DNA of 64,000 nucleotides from JADLAT01 sp964348795 (GTDB lineage: Bacteria; Pseudomonadota; Alphaproteobacteria; Micavibrionales; Micavibrionaceae). The translations under genes were made by a program, and so were the position numbers. The stretch spans positions 1 to 64,000 of the forward strand of contig CAYGDY010000007.1 in the NCBI GenBank assembly GCA_964348795.1, in the 5' to 3' direction. The first letter of the stretch is position 1. Every line of letters starts with the position of its first letter. Below the pieces are notes generated by a model, which saw only the letters and a list, made by a program, of their open reading frames with translations, had not been told where the DNA came from and made no database searches. This document shows positions 8,639 to 17,091 of this stretch, one piece after another.

Positions 8639-9553
8639 ATGCAAAACACACTCGCCGAGTCGATCACCCTTCGGGGCATTGGTCTGCATTCCGGTAAAAC
8701 GATTACGCTGGTCTTGTACCCTGCATCGGAAAATACGGGTATTGTGTTTGTGCGCTCCGATGTCAAAAGCAAGGATAATACGATCCCTGCACGTTGGGAC
8801 CGTGTAGTGGACACTCAGCTCTGCACTGTCATCGGGAACGCCGAGGGCGTCAGTGTGGGGACAATCGAGCATCTGATGTCGGCTTTGCGGGGGCTGGAGA
8901 TTGATAACGTGCGGATTGTGCTGGACGGGCCGGAAGTCCCTGTGATGGATGGAAGCGCGATGCCTTTTGTGACGTTGATCGAGGAAGCTGGTATTGTCAA
9001 GCAAACCGCACCACGCCGCCTGATTCGGGTGCTGAAAAAAATCTGTGTGGAGCAAGAAGGCAAAAAGGTTACTTTGGCGCCGGCGGGTTCCAGTATTTTC
9101 GGGGGAGAAATTGCTTTCAGCCATCCGCAAATTGGGCGGCAGGTTTTCGAGATTGAGCTGTCGGGTGGGGTATACAAGGAGATGGTTGCGGATTCCCGCA
9201 CTTTTGGATTTTTGCAGGAAGTGGAGTGGATGCGCTCCAAAGGCCTTGCGTTGGGTGGTTCGCTGGACAATGCAGTGGTGCTCAACGAGACGACTGTGAT
9301 CAATCCCGAGGGGCTCCGTCATGCGGATGAATTTGTGCGCCATAAAATTCTGGATGCGATAGGGGATCTGTATCTGGCCGGTGTCCAAATTCTGGGCGCT
9401 TATCACGGTTTCAAAGGCGGTCATGCGATGAACAACGGGTTGTTGCATGCCCTGTTTTCGGATGAGTCCGCTTATGAAATAGTCGAGCTTTACGATCACT
9501 TGCCGATCGGGGCTTCCTCCCTTTTCATGATGCAGGGCGTCTTGAACGCCTGA
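8639..9553 (+). CDS. lpxC: UDP-3-O-acyl-N-acetylglucosamine deacetylase
   Basis: LpxC is the zinc amidase that catalyses the committed step of lipid A synthesis. The 304 residues match the family length. Metal and catalytic positions are visible: TIEHLMSAL (His78), HKILDAIGDL (His235, Asp239) and FKGGHAMNN (His262). PVMDGSAMPF is also typical. The enzyme is cytoplasmic and its presence implies an LPS-bearing outer membrane. ATG 8639 follows AGAGGAT by about 12 nt. A TATAGT hexamer at 8601-8606 is a possible -10 element. The gene leads into bamD, another outer-membrane function. Confidence 0.97.
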   Translation: MQNTLAESITLRGIGLHSGKTITLVLYPASENTGIVFVRSDVKSKDNTIPARWDRVVDTQLCTVIGNAEGVSVGTIEHLMSALRGLEIDNVRIVLDGPEVPVMDGSAMPFVTLIEEAGIVKQTAPRRLIRVLKKICVEQEGKKVTLAPAGSSIFGGEIAFSHPQIGRQVFEIELSGGVYKEMVADSRTFGFLQEVEWMRSKGLALGGSLDNAVVLNETTVINPEGLRHADEFVRHKILDAIGDLYLAGVQILGAYHGFKGGHAMNNGLLHALFSDESAYEIVELYDHLPIGASSLFMMQGVLNA

Positions 9554-9674
9554 TATTCTTGCAAGCCTTTCTTTTTGGATGATACTTTTTTCAAAAGCTA
9601 TCTTCCCTCTTTTCATTGACCTGTAAGGACGGTATGGATAAGGGGCTGGAATGTTTTTTGTAAGGAGCTTGCCC

Positions 9675-10484
9675 ATGCGGTTGTCCCGTTTTGTCTTATT
9701 GGCCGGAGTCTGTGCGTTGGTGGCTTGCGCTTCGGAACCGGAAAAGCCGCTCGAAGAGCCTGTGGAGACGCTTTACAATCGGGCCTCTCACGCATTGGAC
9801 GACAAAAATTATGTCGAAGCTACGAAATATTTTGAGGAAGTCGAACGCCAGCACCCTTATTCCCAATGGGCAACGCAGGCCCAGCTGATGGCGGCGTTTG
9901 CGTCTTACGAGGGGCAACGTTATGACGAGGCTGTTATGGGCCTCGATCGTTTTATTGAACTGCATCCCGGGCACAAGGATGTGGATTATGCCTATTATCT
10001 TAAAGCCCTGTGCTATTATGAACAGATTTCCGATGTCCAGCGGGATCAGGAGATGACCCAAAAAGCGGTCGAGGCGCTTGATACACTCGTCAAGCGCTTT
10101 CCGGAGAGTAAATATACGAGGGATGCCACCCTGAAACGGGATCTGACGCTGGACCATCTGGCGGGCAAGGAAATGGAAATCGGGCGCTATTATCTCAACC
10201 GGAATGAAATCAATGCGGCCATCAACCGTTTTCGGGTGGTCATACAAAAATACCAGACAACCAGCCACACGGCAGAAGCACTGCATAGATTGGTGGAATC
10301 GTATCTGACACTGGGATTGACAGAAGAAGCAACAAAAGTCGCGGCTGTTCTGGGCTACAATTACCCGGGAAGTAAATGGTATAAACGGAGTTTCGAATTG
10401 TTGGATCCCAAGGCCCGACAGAAAATTCTGGAGGAACGGGGTGTTGTGGACCGGACCGTTGATGCGTTGTTTAAACCGAACTGA
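9675..10484 (+). CDS. bamD: Outer membrane assembly lipoprotein BamD
   Basis: BamD is the essential lipoprotein subunit of the BAM complex that folds beta-barrel proteins into the outer membrane. From ATG 9675 the protein has 269 residues with a lipoprotein signal ending in LVAC (Cys18), followed by tetratricopeptide repeats (LYNRASHALDDKNYVEA, FIELHPGHKDVDYAYY). Start 9675 has AAGGAG at the right distance (7 nt); ATG 9651 would put eight extra residues before the signal. It lies between lpxC and recN, an order common in alphaproteobacteria. Confidence 0.95.
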   Translation: MRLSRFVLLAGVCALVACASEPEKPLEEPVETLYNRASHALDDKNYVEATKYFEEVERQHPYSQWATQAQLMAAFASYEGQRYDEAVMGLDRFIELHPGHKDVDYAYYLKALCYYEQISDVQRDQEMTQKAVEALDTLVKRFPESKYTRDATLKRDLTLDHLAGKEMEIGRYYLNRNEINAAINRFRVVIQKYQTTSHTAEALHRLVESYLTLGLTEEATKVAAVLGYNYPGSKWYKRSFELLDPKARQKILEERGVVDRTVDALFKPN

Positions 10485-10508
10485 TTGCCGGAATAAGGGA
10501 GCGGCAGG

Positions 10509-12170
10509 GTGATGCTGGCCTCTTTGCATATTCAAAATGTTGTGTTGATTGACCGGATTTCAATCGAATTTCAGGCAGGTTTGTGTGCCCTGACGGGGGA
10601 AACCGGCGCGGGGAAGTCCATCCTGCTGGATGCTCTTGGCCTGGCGCTGGGGGCGCGCTCGGAAAGTGGTATTGTGCGCAAGGGTACGGAACAGGCCAGT
10701 GTTTCAGCCGTATTTGATCTCGCGCCGGATCATCCGGTCTGGTCATTTTTAAAAGAACAGGGGCTGGAGGTGCCCGATGCTCTGGTCCTGCGCCGTGTGG
10801 TCACGGCGGAAGGGCGCTCCCGTGCGTTTGTCAGTGACCAGCCTGTGAGTGCCGGTTTGTTAAAGCAGGTGGGGGAATATCTGGTTGAAGTCCATGGGCA
10901 GTTCGAAACACAAGGGCTTTTAAATGTGCACTTGCATCGGGAGATGCTGGATGCGTTCGGCGTGGATTCTGTGTTGCAGGAGTCCCTGAAAAAGGTCTGG
11001 CAGGATTGGCGGGAGAAGGACGCGGCAACAAAGGCCCTGCGGGTACAGATCGAAAAAAACCGTGCGGAGGAAGAGTTTATCCGTCAGGCGTTGGAGGATC
11101 TGGACGAACTTTCGCCGGAGGCAGGAGAGGAAGAAAAACTGACTGTATTGCGGGACAGGCTGATGAAAGGGGTGCAATATCTTGAGGGCTTCAATACAGC
11201 CGACCAAGCGCTGACACAGATGCAACATACCATGGGTGTGGCGTGGAGGGCTCTTGAAAAACTGGGGAGTGTAGCAAAGAAAACTCTGGAAGGGATGGGA
11301 CGGGTATCGGCAGAAATCGAAGAGGTCCTTCATACCATCCGTGCCGCCTTTTCGGATCTGGAAGATCCGGAAATTTCCCTGCAGGAGATTGACGACAGGC
11401 TCTATGCTCTTAAAAACATGGCACGAAAACACGGCTGTTCTATGGAGGAACTGATAGAAAAACGAGCAATTTTTGCGCAGACACTGAATGAGATGGAATA
11501 CCAGGATGACGTATTGCAGGATCATATTCGGCAAAGCGGAATGGCTAAAAAGCAATATCAGAATATTGCAGAAAAAATGTCAGAAGCACGAAAGAATTCT
11601 GCACAAAAACTGGATGTTCTTGTGATGCAGGAACTGGGACCGTTGAAGCTGGATCAGGCACGTTTTGTAACAATGATCGAGCAGATGGATGAACCGGATT
11701 GGAATGAAAACGGGATGGAGCGCGTGCAGTTTCTTGTCGCAACAAACCCCAGATCAGCGGCGGGTCCCATTCACAAAATTGCCTCGGGGGGAGAGCTGGC
11801 ACGGTTTATGTTGGCCTTGAAAGTGGTGCTGGCGGAAGTCGGTGTGATGGGGACAATGGTGTTTGATGAAGTGGATTCTGGTATAGGGGGCGCTGTTGCC
11901 GATGCAGTGGGAGAGCGTCTGGCTCGTCTGGCGGGTGCAAAATCTGTGCAACAAATTCTAGTTGTGACACACTCTCCGCAGGTTGCGGCGCGCGCCTCTT
12001 CCCATTATATCGTGCAAAAGAATGCGGGCGCGGAAGTGAAAACAGAAATCCTGCCCTTGGACACAGAAGAAGCTCGTCGGGAGGAAATTGCGCGAATGCT
12101 CTCCGGCGCCCGTATCACGCCGGAGGCTCGTGCCGCCGCAAACAAGCTCTTGGAGCAGAAAATTGCATGA
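10509..12170 (+). CDS. recN: DNA repair protein RecN
   Basis: RecN is an SMC-like ATPase for double-strand break repair. Its 553 residues match the family. Visible motifs are Walker A GETGAGKS at 30-37, a long coiled-coil middle (about 150-380), the ABC signature ASGGELARFMLALK near 425 and Walker B MVFDEVDSG near 450. The start is GTG 10509 (AAGGGAG 7 nt upstream) or the directly adjacent ATG 10512. Its stop overlaps the ligA start as ATGA, indicating translational coupling of two repair genes. Confidence 0.97.
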   Translation: MMLASLHIQNVVLIDRISIEFQAGLCALTGETGAGKSILLDALGLALGARSESGIVRKGTEQASVSAVFDLAPDHPVWSFLKEQGLEVPDALVLRRVVTAEGRSRAFVSDQPVSAGLLKQVGEYLVEVHGQFETQGLLNVHLHREMLDAFGVDSVLQESLKKVWQDWREKDAATKALRVQIEKNRAEEEFIRQALEDLDELSPEAGEEEKLTVLRDRLMKGVQYLEGFNTADQALTQMQHTMGVAWRALEKLGSVAKKTLEGMGRVSAEIEEVLHTIRAAFSDLEDPEISLQEIDDRLYALKNMARKHGCSMEELIEKRAIFAQTLNEMEYQDDVLQDHIRQSGMAKKQYQNIAEKMSEARKNSAQKLDVLVMQELGPLKLDQARFVTMIEQMDEPDWNENGMERVQFLVATNPRSAAGPIHKIASGGELARFMLALKVVLAEVGVMGTMVFDEVDSGIGGAVADAVGERLARLAGAKSVQQILVVTHSPQVAARASSHYIVQKNAGAEVKTEILPLDTEEARREEIARMLSGARITPEARAAANKLLEQKIA

Positions 12171-14275
12171 AGAAAAATCTGTTTGATCTTGAAAAACTGG
12201 ATGCCAAGGTCCGTCACGCGGATTTGGTGAAAGCGATTATGAGGGCTGATGTCGCCTATCATCAAAAAGATTCACCGGAAATCACCGATGCGGCGTATGA
12301 TGCGTTACGCCGTGAACTGGAAGCATTGGAGACCCTGTATCCGGAATTTGTCACGCAGGAGAGCCCGACGCGAAAGATCGGGGCGGGGACAGCGCAGGGG
12401 TTTAAAAAAGTGCAACATAAAATACCGATGCTGTCCCTCGGGAATGTGTTTGATAAAGAAGGCGTGGAAGATTTTCTCGACCGGATCCGGCGTTTTCTGG
12501 GGCTGGCGGGAGAAGATTTTCCGGAGATTCTGGCCGAGCCCAAGATAGATGGTTTGTCTTGTGCCCTGCGCTACGAGAACGGTAGATTAATGGTCGCCGC
12601 GACACGGGGAGATGGCGCGGAAGGCGAGGATATTACGGACAATATCCATACCCTGTCCTGTATTCCGCGACAACTGCCGGAAGGGGCGCCGACGCAGGTT
12701 GAAATTCGGGGAGAAATTTACATGGGACGGGCGGATTTTATGGCCTTGAATGCGCGGCAGGCAGAGGCGGGAAAACAGATTTTTTCCAATCCGCGCAATG
12801 CGGCGGCAGGCAGTGTCCGGCAACTTGATGCACAGGTCACGAAAGAGCGCCCATTGAAATTTTTTGCTTATGGTCTTGGAGAAATTTCCGAACAACCGTC
12901 TAAAACGCAATCGGGTATCCGGCGCTGTTTAAAAGATTGGGGCTTTCCCGTAACGCCGGAGGCGTTGTGCAACACGGTTTCAGAAATGCTGTCGTTTTAT
13001 CAGAGGGTTCTGGAAGAGCGCCCGCATCTGGATTACGATATAGACGGAATTGTTTACAAGGTCGATTGTCTGGATTATCAGGCCCGTCTTGGGTTTGTAT
13101 CACGTTCGCCGCGCTGGGCTGTGGCGCACAAATTTCCAGCCGAACAAGCGGTTACAATTGTGCGCGGAATTGATATTCAGGTGGGGCGGACCGGCGCCCT
13201 GACTCCTGTTGCACGGCTGGAACCTGTCACAGTTGGCGGGGTGGTGGTGTCAAACGCCAGCTTGCACAATGAGGATGAAATCATGCGCAAGGATATCAGG
13301 ATCGGTGACACGGTTCTTGTGCAACGGGCGGGCGATGTCATCCCCCAGATTGTTGCAGTTCTTCTCGAAAAACGAACCGGTGTGGAAACGATGTTTGTCT
13401 ATCCGCAGATTTGCCCTGTGTGTCAGGCGCAGGCGGTGCGGACGGACGGGGAAGTGGTGCGGCGATGCACGGGGGGTATGACATGTGGGGCGCAGGCGGT
13501 GGAGCGCCTGAAACATTTTGTGTCTCGTCTGGCTTTTGACATCGAAGGGCTGGGGGCTAAAACCATAGAGGATTTCTGGAAAAAGGAAATCATAAAAACA
13601 CCGGCGGACATTTTCCGGCTCTTGGTCAAAAACGGGACAGGGTCCATCTTGCCACCGCTTCAGGAATGGGAAGGCTGGGGCGTGCAATCGGTGAAAAATC
13701 TCTTTCAGGCCATTGAAAGCCGACGTCATATCGCCCTCAACCGTTTTATCTATGCGCTGGGGATTCGCCAGATTGGAGAAGCCACAGCAAAAAAACTTTC
13801 TGCAACATATGGATCGTTTTCTGCTCTGAAAACGGCGATGCTCTCCATTGTGCATTTTCATGAAACGGGTGATCTCGAGGAGAAAAAATCTTATGAGGAA
13901 TTAACGGCGATAGAGGATATTGGTCCTGCTGTGGCGGCGGATTTGATTGGATTTTTTGCAGAGCCACGCAATCAGGAGATGCTTGTCGCGCTGGAAGCGG
14001 AATTAACGATAGAACCTTTTGAGCAGAGTGTCGTGGAAAACAGCCCTGTGGCCGGAAAAACAGTGGTGTTTACAGGGACGCTTGTAACAATGACACGGGC
14101 AGAAGCCAAGGCCAGAGCGGAAACGCTGGGTGCCAAGGTCGCAGGATCTGTTTCCGTCAAGACAGATTATGTTGTGGCAGGCGATGATGCAGGTTCAAAA
14201 CTGAAAAAAGCGCAAGAGCTTGGTGTGAACATCCTGTCCGAAGAGGCGTGGCGGTTCCTGATCGAAGGGCTATAG
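12167..14275 (+). CDS. ligA: NAD-dependent DNA ligase
   Basis: LigA seals nicks in replication and repair using NAD+. The 702 residues have the usual order: an Ia domain; the adenylation domain with catalytic lysine in EPKIDGLSC (Lys126); an OB fold around VQVGRTGALTPVARL; a four-cysteine zinc finger from CPVCQ (about 416) to TCGAQA; helix-hairpin-helix repeats; and a C-terminal BRCT domain (KTVVFTGTLVTMTR onward). It is the last gene of the lpxC-bamD-recN-ligA run and faces a small gene on the other strand 16 nt away. Confidence 0.98.
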   Translation: MKKNLFDLEKLDAKVRHADLVKAIMRADVAYHQKDSPEITDAAYDALRRELEALETLYPEFVTQESPTRKIGAGTAQGFKKVQHKIPMLSLGNVFDKEGVEDFLDRIRRFLGLAGEDFPEILAEPKIDGLSCALRYENGRLMVAATRGDGAEGEDITDNIHTLSCIPRQLPEGAPTQVEIRGEIYMGRADFMALNARQAEAGKQIFSNPRNAAAGSVRQLDAQVTKERPLKFFAYGLGEISEQPSKTQSGIRRCLKDWGFPVTPEALCNTVSEMLSFYQRVLEERPHLDYDIDGIVYKVDCLDYQARLGFVSRSPRWAVAHKFPAEQAVTIVRGIDIQVGRTGALTPVARLEPVTVGGVVVSNASLHNEDEIMRKDIRIGDTVLVQRAGDVIPQIVAVLLEKRTGVETMFVYPQICPVCQAQAVRTDGEVVRRCTGGMTCGAQAVERLKHFVSRLAFDIEGLGAKTIEDFWKKEIIKTPADIFRLLVKNGTGSILPPLQEWEGWGVQSVKNLFQAIESRRHIALNRFIYALGIRQIGEATAKKLSATYGSFSALKTAMLSIVHFHETGDLEEKKSYEELTAIEDIGPAVAADLIGFFAEPRNQEMLVALEAELTIEPFEQSVVENSPVAGKTVVFTGTLVTMTRAEAKARAETLGAKVAGSVSVKTDYVVAGDDAGSKLKKAQELGVNILSEEAWRFLIEGL

Positions 14276-14291
14276 TGAAGGGAGTTTGGCG

Positions 14292-14528
14292 TTAGACAGA
14301 GTCATCCTGATCGCGCAGAGAAGACAGCTTGTCCATGGCACGCTCAATCTCGGGGGGGTAATCCCGCCGCTCTATAAATTCGCCGCCACCTGTATTGCGC
14401 GTCATGGCGTATTCCAAGGCACGGGTCAAAAGTTCGGAAATTTTTTTATCTTCCTGCTCAAGCGCCAGCTCCAGAGCTGTCAGGATACGGTCACTGAGGC
14501 GAATTCTGTTCTTTTCGTAATTTTCCAT
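14292..14528 (-). CDS. Small hypothetical protein, possible ribbon-helix-helix-like
   Basis: I do not recognise this 78-residue protein. It begins MENYEKNRIRLSDRILTALE, then a charged amphipathic helix (LELALEQEDKKISELLTRAL), a glycine linker and an acidic tail. The first 40 residues (short polar strand, then two helices) would be compatible with a ribbon-helix-helix fold, but that is only a shape argument. AAGGAAC precedes the ATG by about 11 nt. It sits between ligA (convergent) and an alpha/beta hydrolase gene transcribed in the same direction. Confidence 0.6.
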   Translation of the reverse strand: MENYEKNRIRLSDRILTALELALEQEDKKISELLTRALEYAMTRNTGGGEFIERRDYPPEIERAMDKLSSLRDQDDSV

Positions 14529-14577
14529 ATTTTTGATGTTCCTTATGATTCGGTCGAATTGATACTGTGCCTTTTTC

Positions 14578-15591
14578 TTAGAATGGTTTCAAGGTTTCAG
14601 GTCGTTCAAGAATGTTTTTTCTGATGAGAGTCTGGAAATGAGTGAAGAATTCCTGCCGGATATTTTCCTTTTCCATCAGAATTTCATGATGTGATTCGGG
14701 AAAAATCCGATAATCCGCATGCGTCAGGATGCGTGCAACATGATCAATCTTCTGGTTATCGACCAGATGATCTTTCCCGGCCTGTGCAATCAGGCAGGGT
14801 GTTTGAATTGTTTTTAAAAAATCAGGATTTTCAAGTGCTTTGCAGGAAAGATATGCCTCGCGCACCCAGCCATAGGTTACAAAGCCGGTCTGGAGGGCAG
14901 GGCGGCTTTCAAACCATGCGGTATGCACACCATTGCGGACAGGATCGGTGGACAATCGTCTGGGGCCCCGTGTTGGGCGCATACGGGGAGGGTCCCATGT
15001 GGAAGCACCGCACACGTAGTGTGTACCGAAGTATGTATTCATGAAAGCTGTTGCTTTTTGGGCAATCCCGTCAGGGATATGAGCAAGGGCTTTGATGCCG
15101 AACATAGGTGCGCAAAATGCCGCGCAGGTGAAAACTTCGGGATGTGCGTGCAAATAATGCAGGCCGATATGCCCTCCCATCGACTGCGCCAGCATCACGC
15201 GGGGAATCCTGCCCCTGTCGGGATGGACGCTCGCGGGCTTCACATAGGAGTCCACAAAATAATGCAAATCCGCAACATCGTCCGCAAAGCCAGTGGAATG
15301 ACGTTTTTGAGGGTCGTCTAAAAACCGGCTTGAGGCCCCTTGTCCAGCCCAGTCCAGTACCCAGAAGGCAAGATTGAGGTTCAGGCAGGTGCGGGCGGTT
15401 TCAAAATATTTTTCACAAAACTCGCTCAGGCCTGGCAGGCAGACTACAACAGCAGAGGGAATTTCATCTTTTGGAAAGACGGAACCAAAGCGCAACGTAC
15501 GGTCTTTATGTTTAAAGGTATGCCAGCGCCAGCCTTCAGGCTCCAAAAAACGGTTTTCAAGGTCGGGGACCGGAAGGACGGTGTGATTCAT
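14578..15591 (-). CDS. Alpha/beta hydrolase, lysophospholipase/monoacylglycerol lipase type
   Basis: The 337 residues have an alpha/beta hydrolase fold: oxyanion strand VVVCLPGLSEF, nucleophile elbow LAQSMGGH, acid in AGKDHLVD, and histidine in ESHHEIL. DWAGQGASSRFLDDP matches the PldB/monoglyceride lipase branch. It would hydrolyse a lysophospholipid or monoacylglycerol ester. No signal peptide is evident, so it is probably cytoplasmic or peripheral. It is divergent from the tolC-like gene. Confidence 0.85.
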   Translation of the reverse strand: MNHTVLPVPDLENRFLEPEGWRWHTFKHKDRTLRFGSVFPKDEIPSAVVVCLPGLSEFCEKYFETARTCLNLNLAFWVLDWAGQGASSRFLDDPQKRHSTGFADDVADLHYFVDSYVKPASVHPDRGRIPRVMLAQSMGGHIGLHYLHAHPEVFTCAAFCAPMFGIKALAHIPDGIAQKATAFMNTYFGTHYVCGASTWDPPRMRPTRGPRRLSTDPVRNGVHTAWFESRPALQTGFVTYGWVREAYLSCKALENPDFLKTIQTPCLIAQAGKDHLVDNQKIDHVARILTHADYRIFPESHHEILMEKENIRQEFFTHFQTLIRKNILERPETLKPF

Positions 15592-15717
15592 AGGGACGAT
15601 TCTAACACGGGATTGAAAAAGAAACGATGGATTATATTCCCTTGTATAAGGGGTGTTTTTTATTTAAAATGCAACCGTTGAGCGTTCGCTGACTTCTGAC
15701 GGGTTTTAGGTTTTTTG

Positions 15718-17091
15718 ATGATGAAGTATTTTAGGGGATTCCTTCTGGGAGGTGTGTATCTGGTATTATGCACTCCGTTTTTGCATGCAGAAACACTTTC
15801 CGAGGCTGTGGAGACCACTCTGGCAACCCATCCGGCCGCCGATGGGGCGCAAGCCCGCGTTGAAACCTCTGAACAGCAAAGAAAAGCCGCGTCTTCCGGT
15901 TTTTTTCCGGAGATCAGTCTCAGTACGTCTGCAGGGCGTGAATATGCGGATAACAGTACCAGTCGGGGTTTGAGCGTCAGTCGGGGGGCCGGATATTCCG
16001 GCCTTTGGGAGGGTTCTGTGAGTGCCCGCCAGATGTTGTTTGACGGGATGGAAACGCAAAGCCGTGTGCGGGCGGCACGGGCCCTGCAGGAGTCTGCCAT
16101 GCTCGGGGTTGAGGATCTGCGGGAACAATTGGCCATGCGCACCGTTCAGACCTATATGAATCTGCTCCGGACCAGAAAGGGACTGGAATTGCTCAAGGGA
16201 CAGGAAGAAAGTGTAAAAAGCTACTTGTCCCGCATCAAGGGTATGGTGGATGATGGTGCTTCGGACGAGGCTGAACTCCAGCAGGCACGGGACGTGCTTT
16301 CAATCCTCGAAAATTACAAAAATGATTATGACGGGCAGATCAAAACGCTGGAGTCGGATTATTTCGAGCTGACAGGCCGGTTGCCAGACGGGGCCCTGTC
16401 TACGCCTTTGCCGCCTGTGGAGGCTTTGCCCCCTGCTCTGGAAGAGGCGGTCACGCTGGCCAAGCAATCGCATCCGGTGCTAAAAGGCGCGGCGTTTGAA
16501 GTCCGTGCCGCCCAGCAGAACATGAAAGCTGAGCAGGGGAGTTTATATCCCGCCGTAGATGGGGAGCTTTCTTATGCGGAAGTGGACAAGAGAGATCTGA
16601 TCGGCGGGGAATCCACTGATGCCAAGGCTGTAGTCCGGATGAACTGGAATTTGGAAACAGGCGGAGGGCAACTGGCCCGTATACGGGAAAAGGCCTCCCA
16701 GAAAAAAGAGGCGGAAAGCCGTGTCAGGGAAATGGAGCGCCGTATTGAACGGGGTGTTCGGCAAGCCTATGCCGAATATGAGACGGCACGGAATCAATTA
16801 AAAATTCAGGAGCAAAGAGCGGATTTAAACCAAAAACTTCTGGAAACATATAAATCCCAGTTCGAGGGGGCCCGCATTACATTATTGCAACTGATGCAGT
16901 CGGACAATCAGCTCCTGATTACAAAACTGGAGAAGATGAATGCAGAAAATCGGGTGCATCTTGCACAATATGGTATTTTGGCGGCGGTTGGACGGCTACA
17001 GGAATCTTTACGCGCCCCTCCTGTAAAGGCAACTATTCAGGCCGCTTCGGAGAAAGTTCCGGTGGGGATCAATCCGCAGGCTAAAAAGTGA
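15718..17091 (+). CDS. TolC-family outer membrane channel of a type I secretion system
   Basis: This is the outer-membrane exit duct of a type I secretion system. From ATG 15718 (AGG 7 nt upstream) the protein has about 457 residues: a signal peptide ending LHAETLSEA, then the duplicated TolC repeat with long coiled coils (LREQLAMRTVQTYMNLLRTR; RRIERGVRQAYAEYETARNQ) and YPAVDGELSYAE in the second half. Its stop overlaps the ABC transporter start as GTGA, so all three secretion genes form one operon. It belongs to the LapE/AggA-like group by context. No secreted RTX-type substrate gene is visible nearby. Confidence 0.9.
   Translation: MMKYFRGFLLGGVYLVLCTPFLHAETLSEAVETTLATHPAADGAQARVETSEQQRKAASSGFFPEISLSTSAGREYADNSTSRGLSVSRGAGYSGLWEGSVSARQMLFDGMETQSRVRAARALQESAMLGVEDLREQLAMRTVQTYMNLLRTRKGLELLKGQEESVKSYLSRIKGMVDDGASDEAELQQARDVLSILENYKNDYDGQIKTLESDYFELTGRLPDGALSTPLPPVEALPPALEEAVTLAKQSHPVLKGAAFEVRAAQQNMKAEQGSLYPAVDGELSYAEVDKRDLIGGESTDAKAVVRMNWNLETGGGQLARIREKASQKKEAESRVREMERRIERGVRQAYAEYETARNQLKIQEQRADLNQKLLETYKSQFEGARITLLQLMQSDNQLLITKLEKMNAENRVHLAQYGILAAVGRLQESLRAPPVKATIQAASEKVPVGINPQAKK

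Noticed and set aside
8600..9676. A 358-codon open frame on the minus strand opposite lpxC
   Set aside because: It is antisense to an unmistakable lpxC with all catalytic residues; its translation is low in recognisable motifs and rich in Arg/His/Gln, as expected of a shadow frame.
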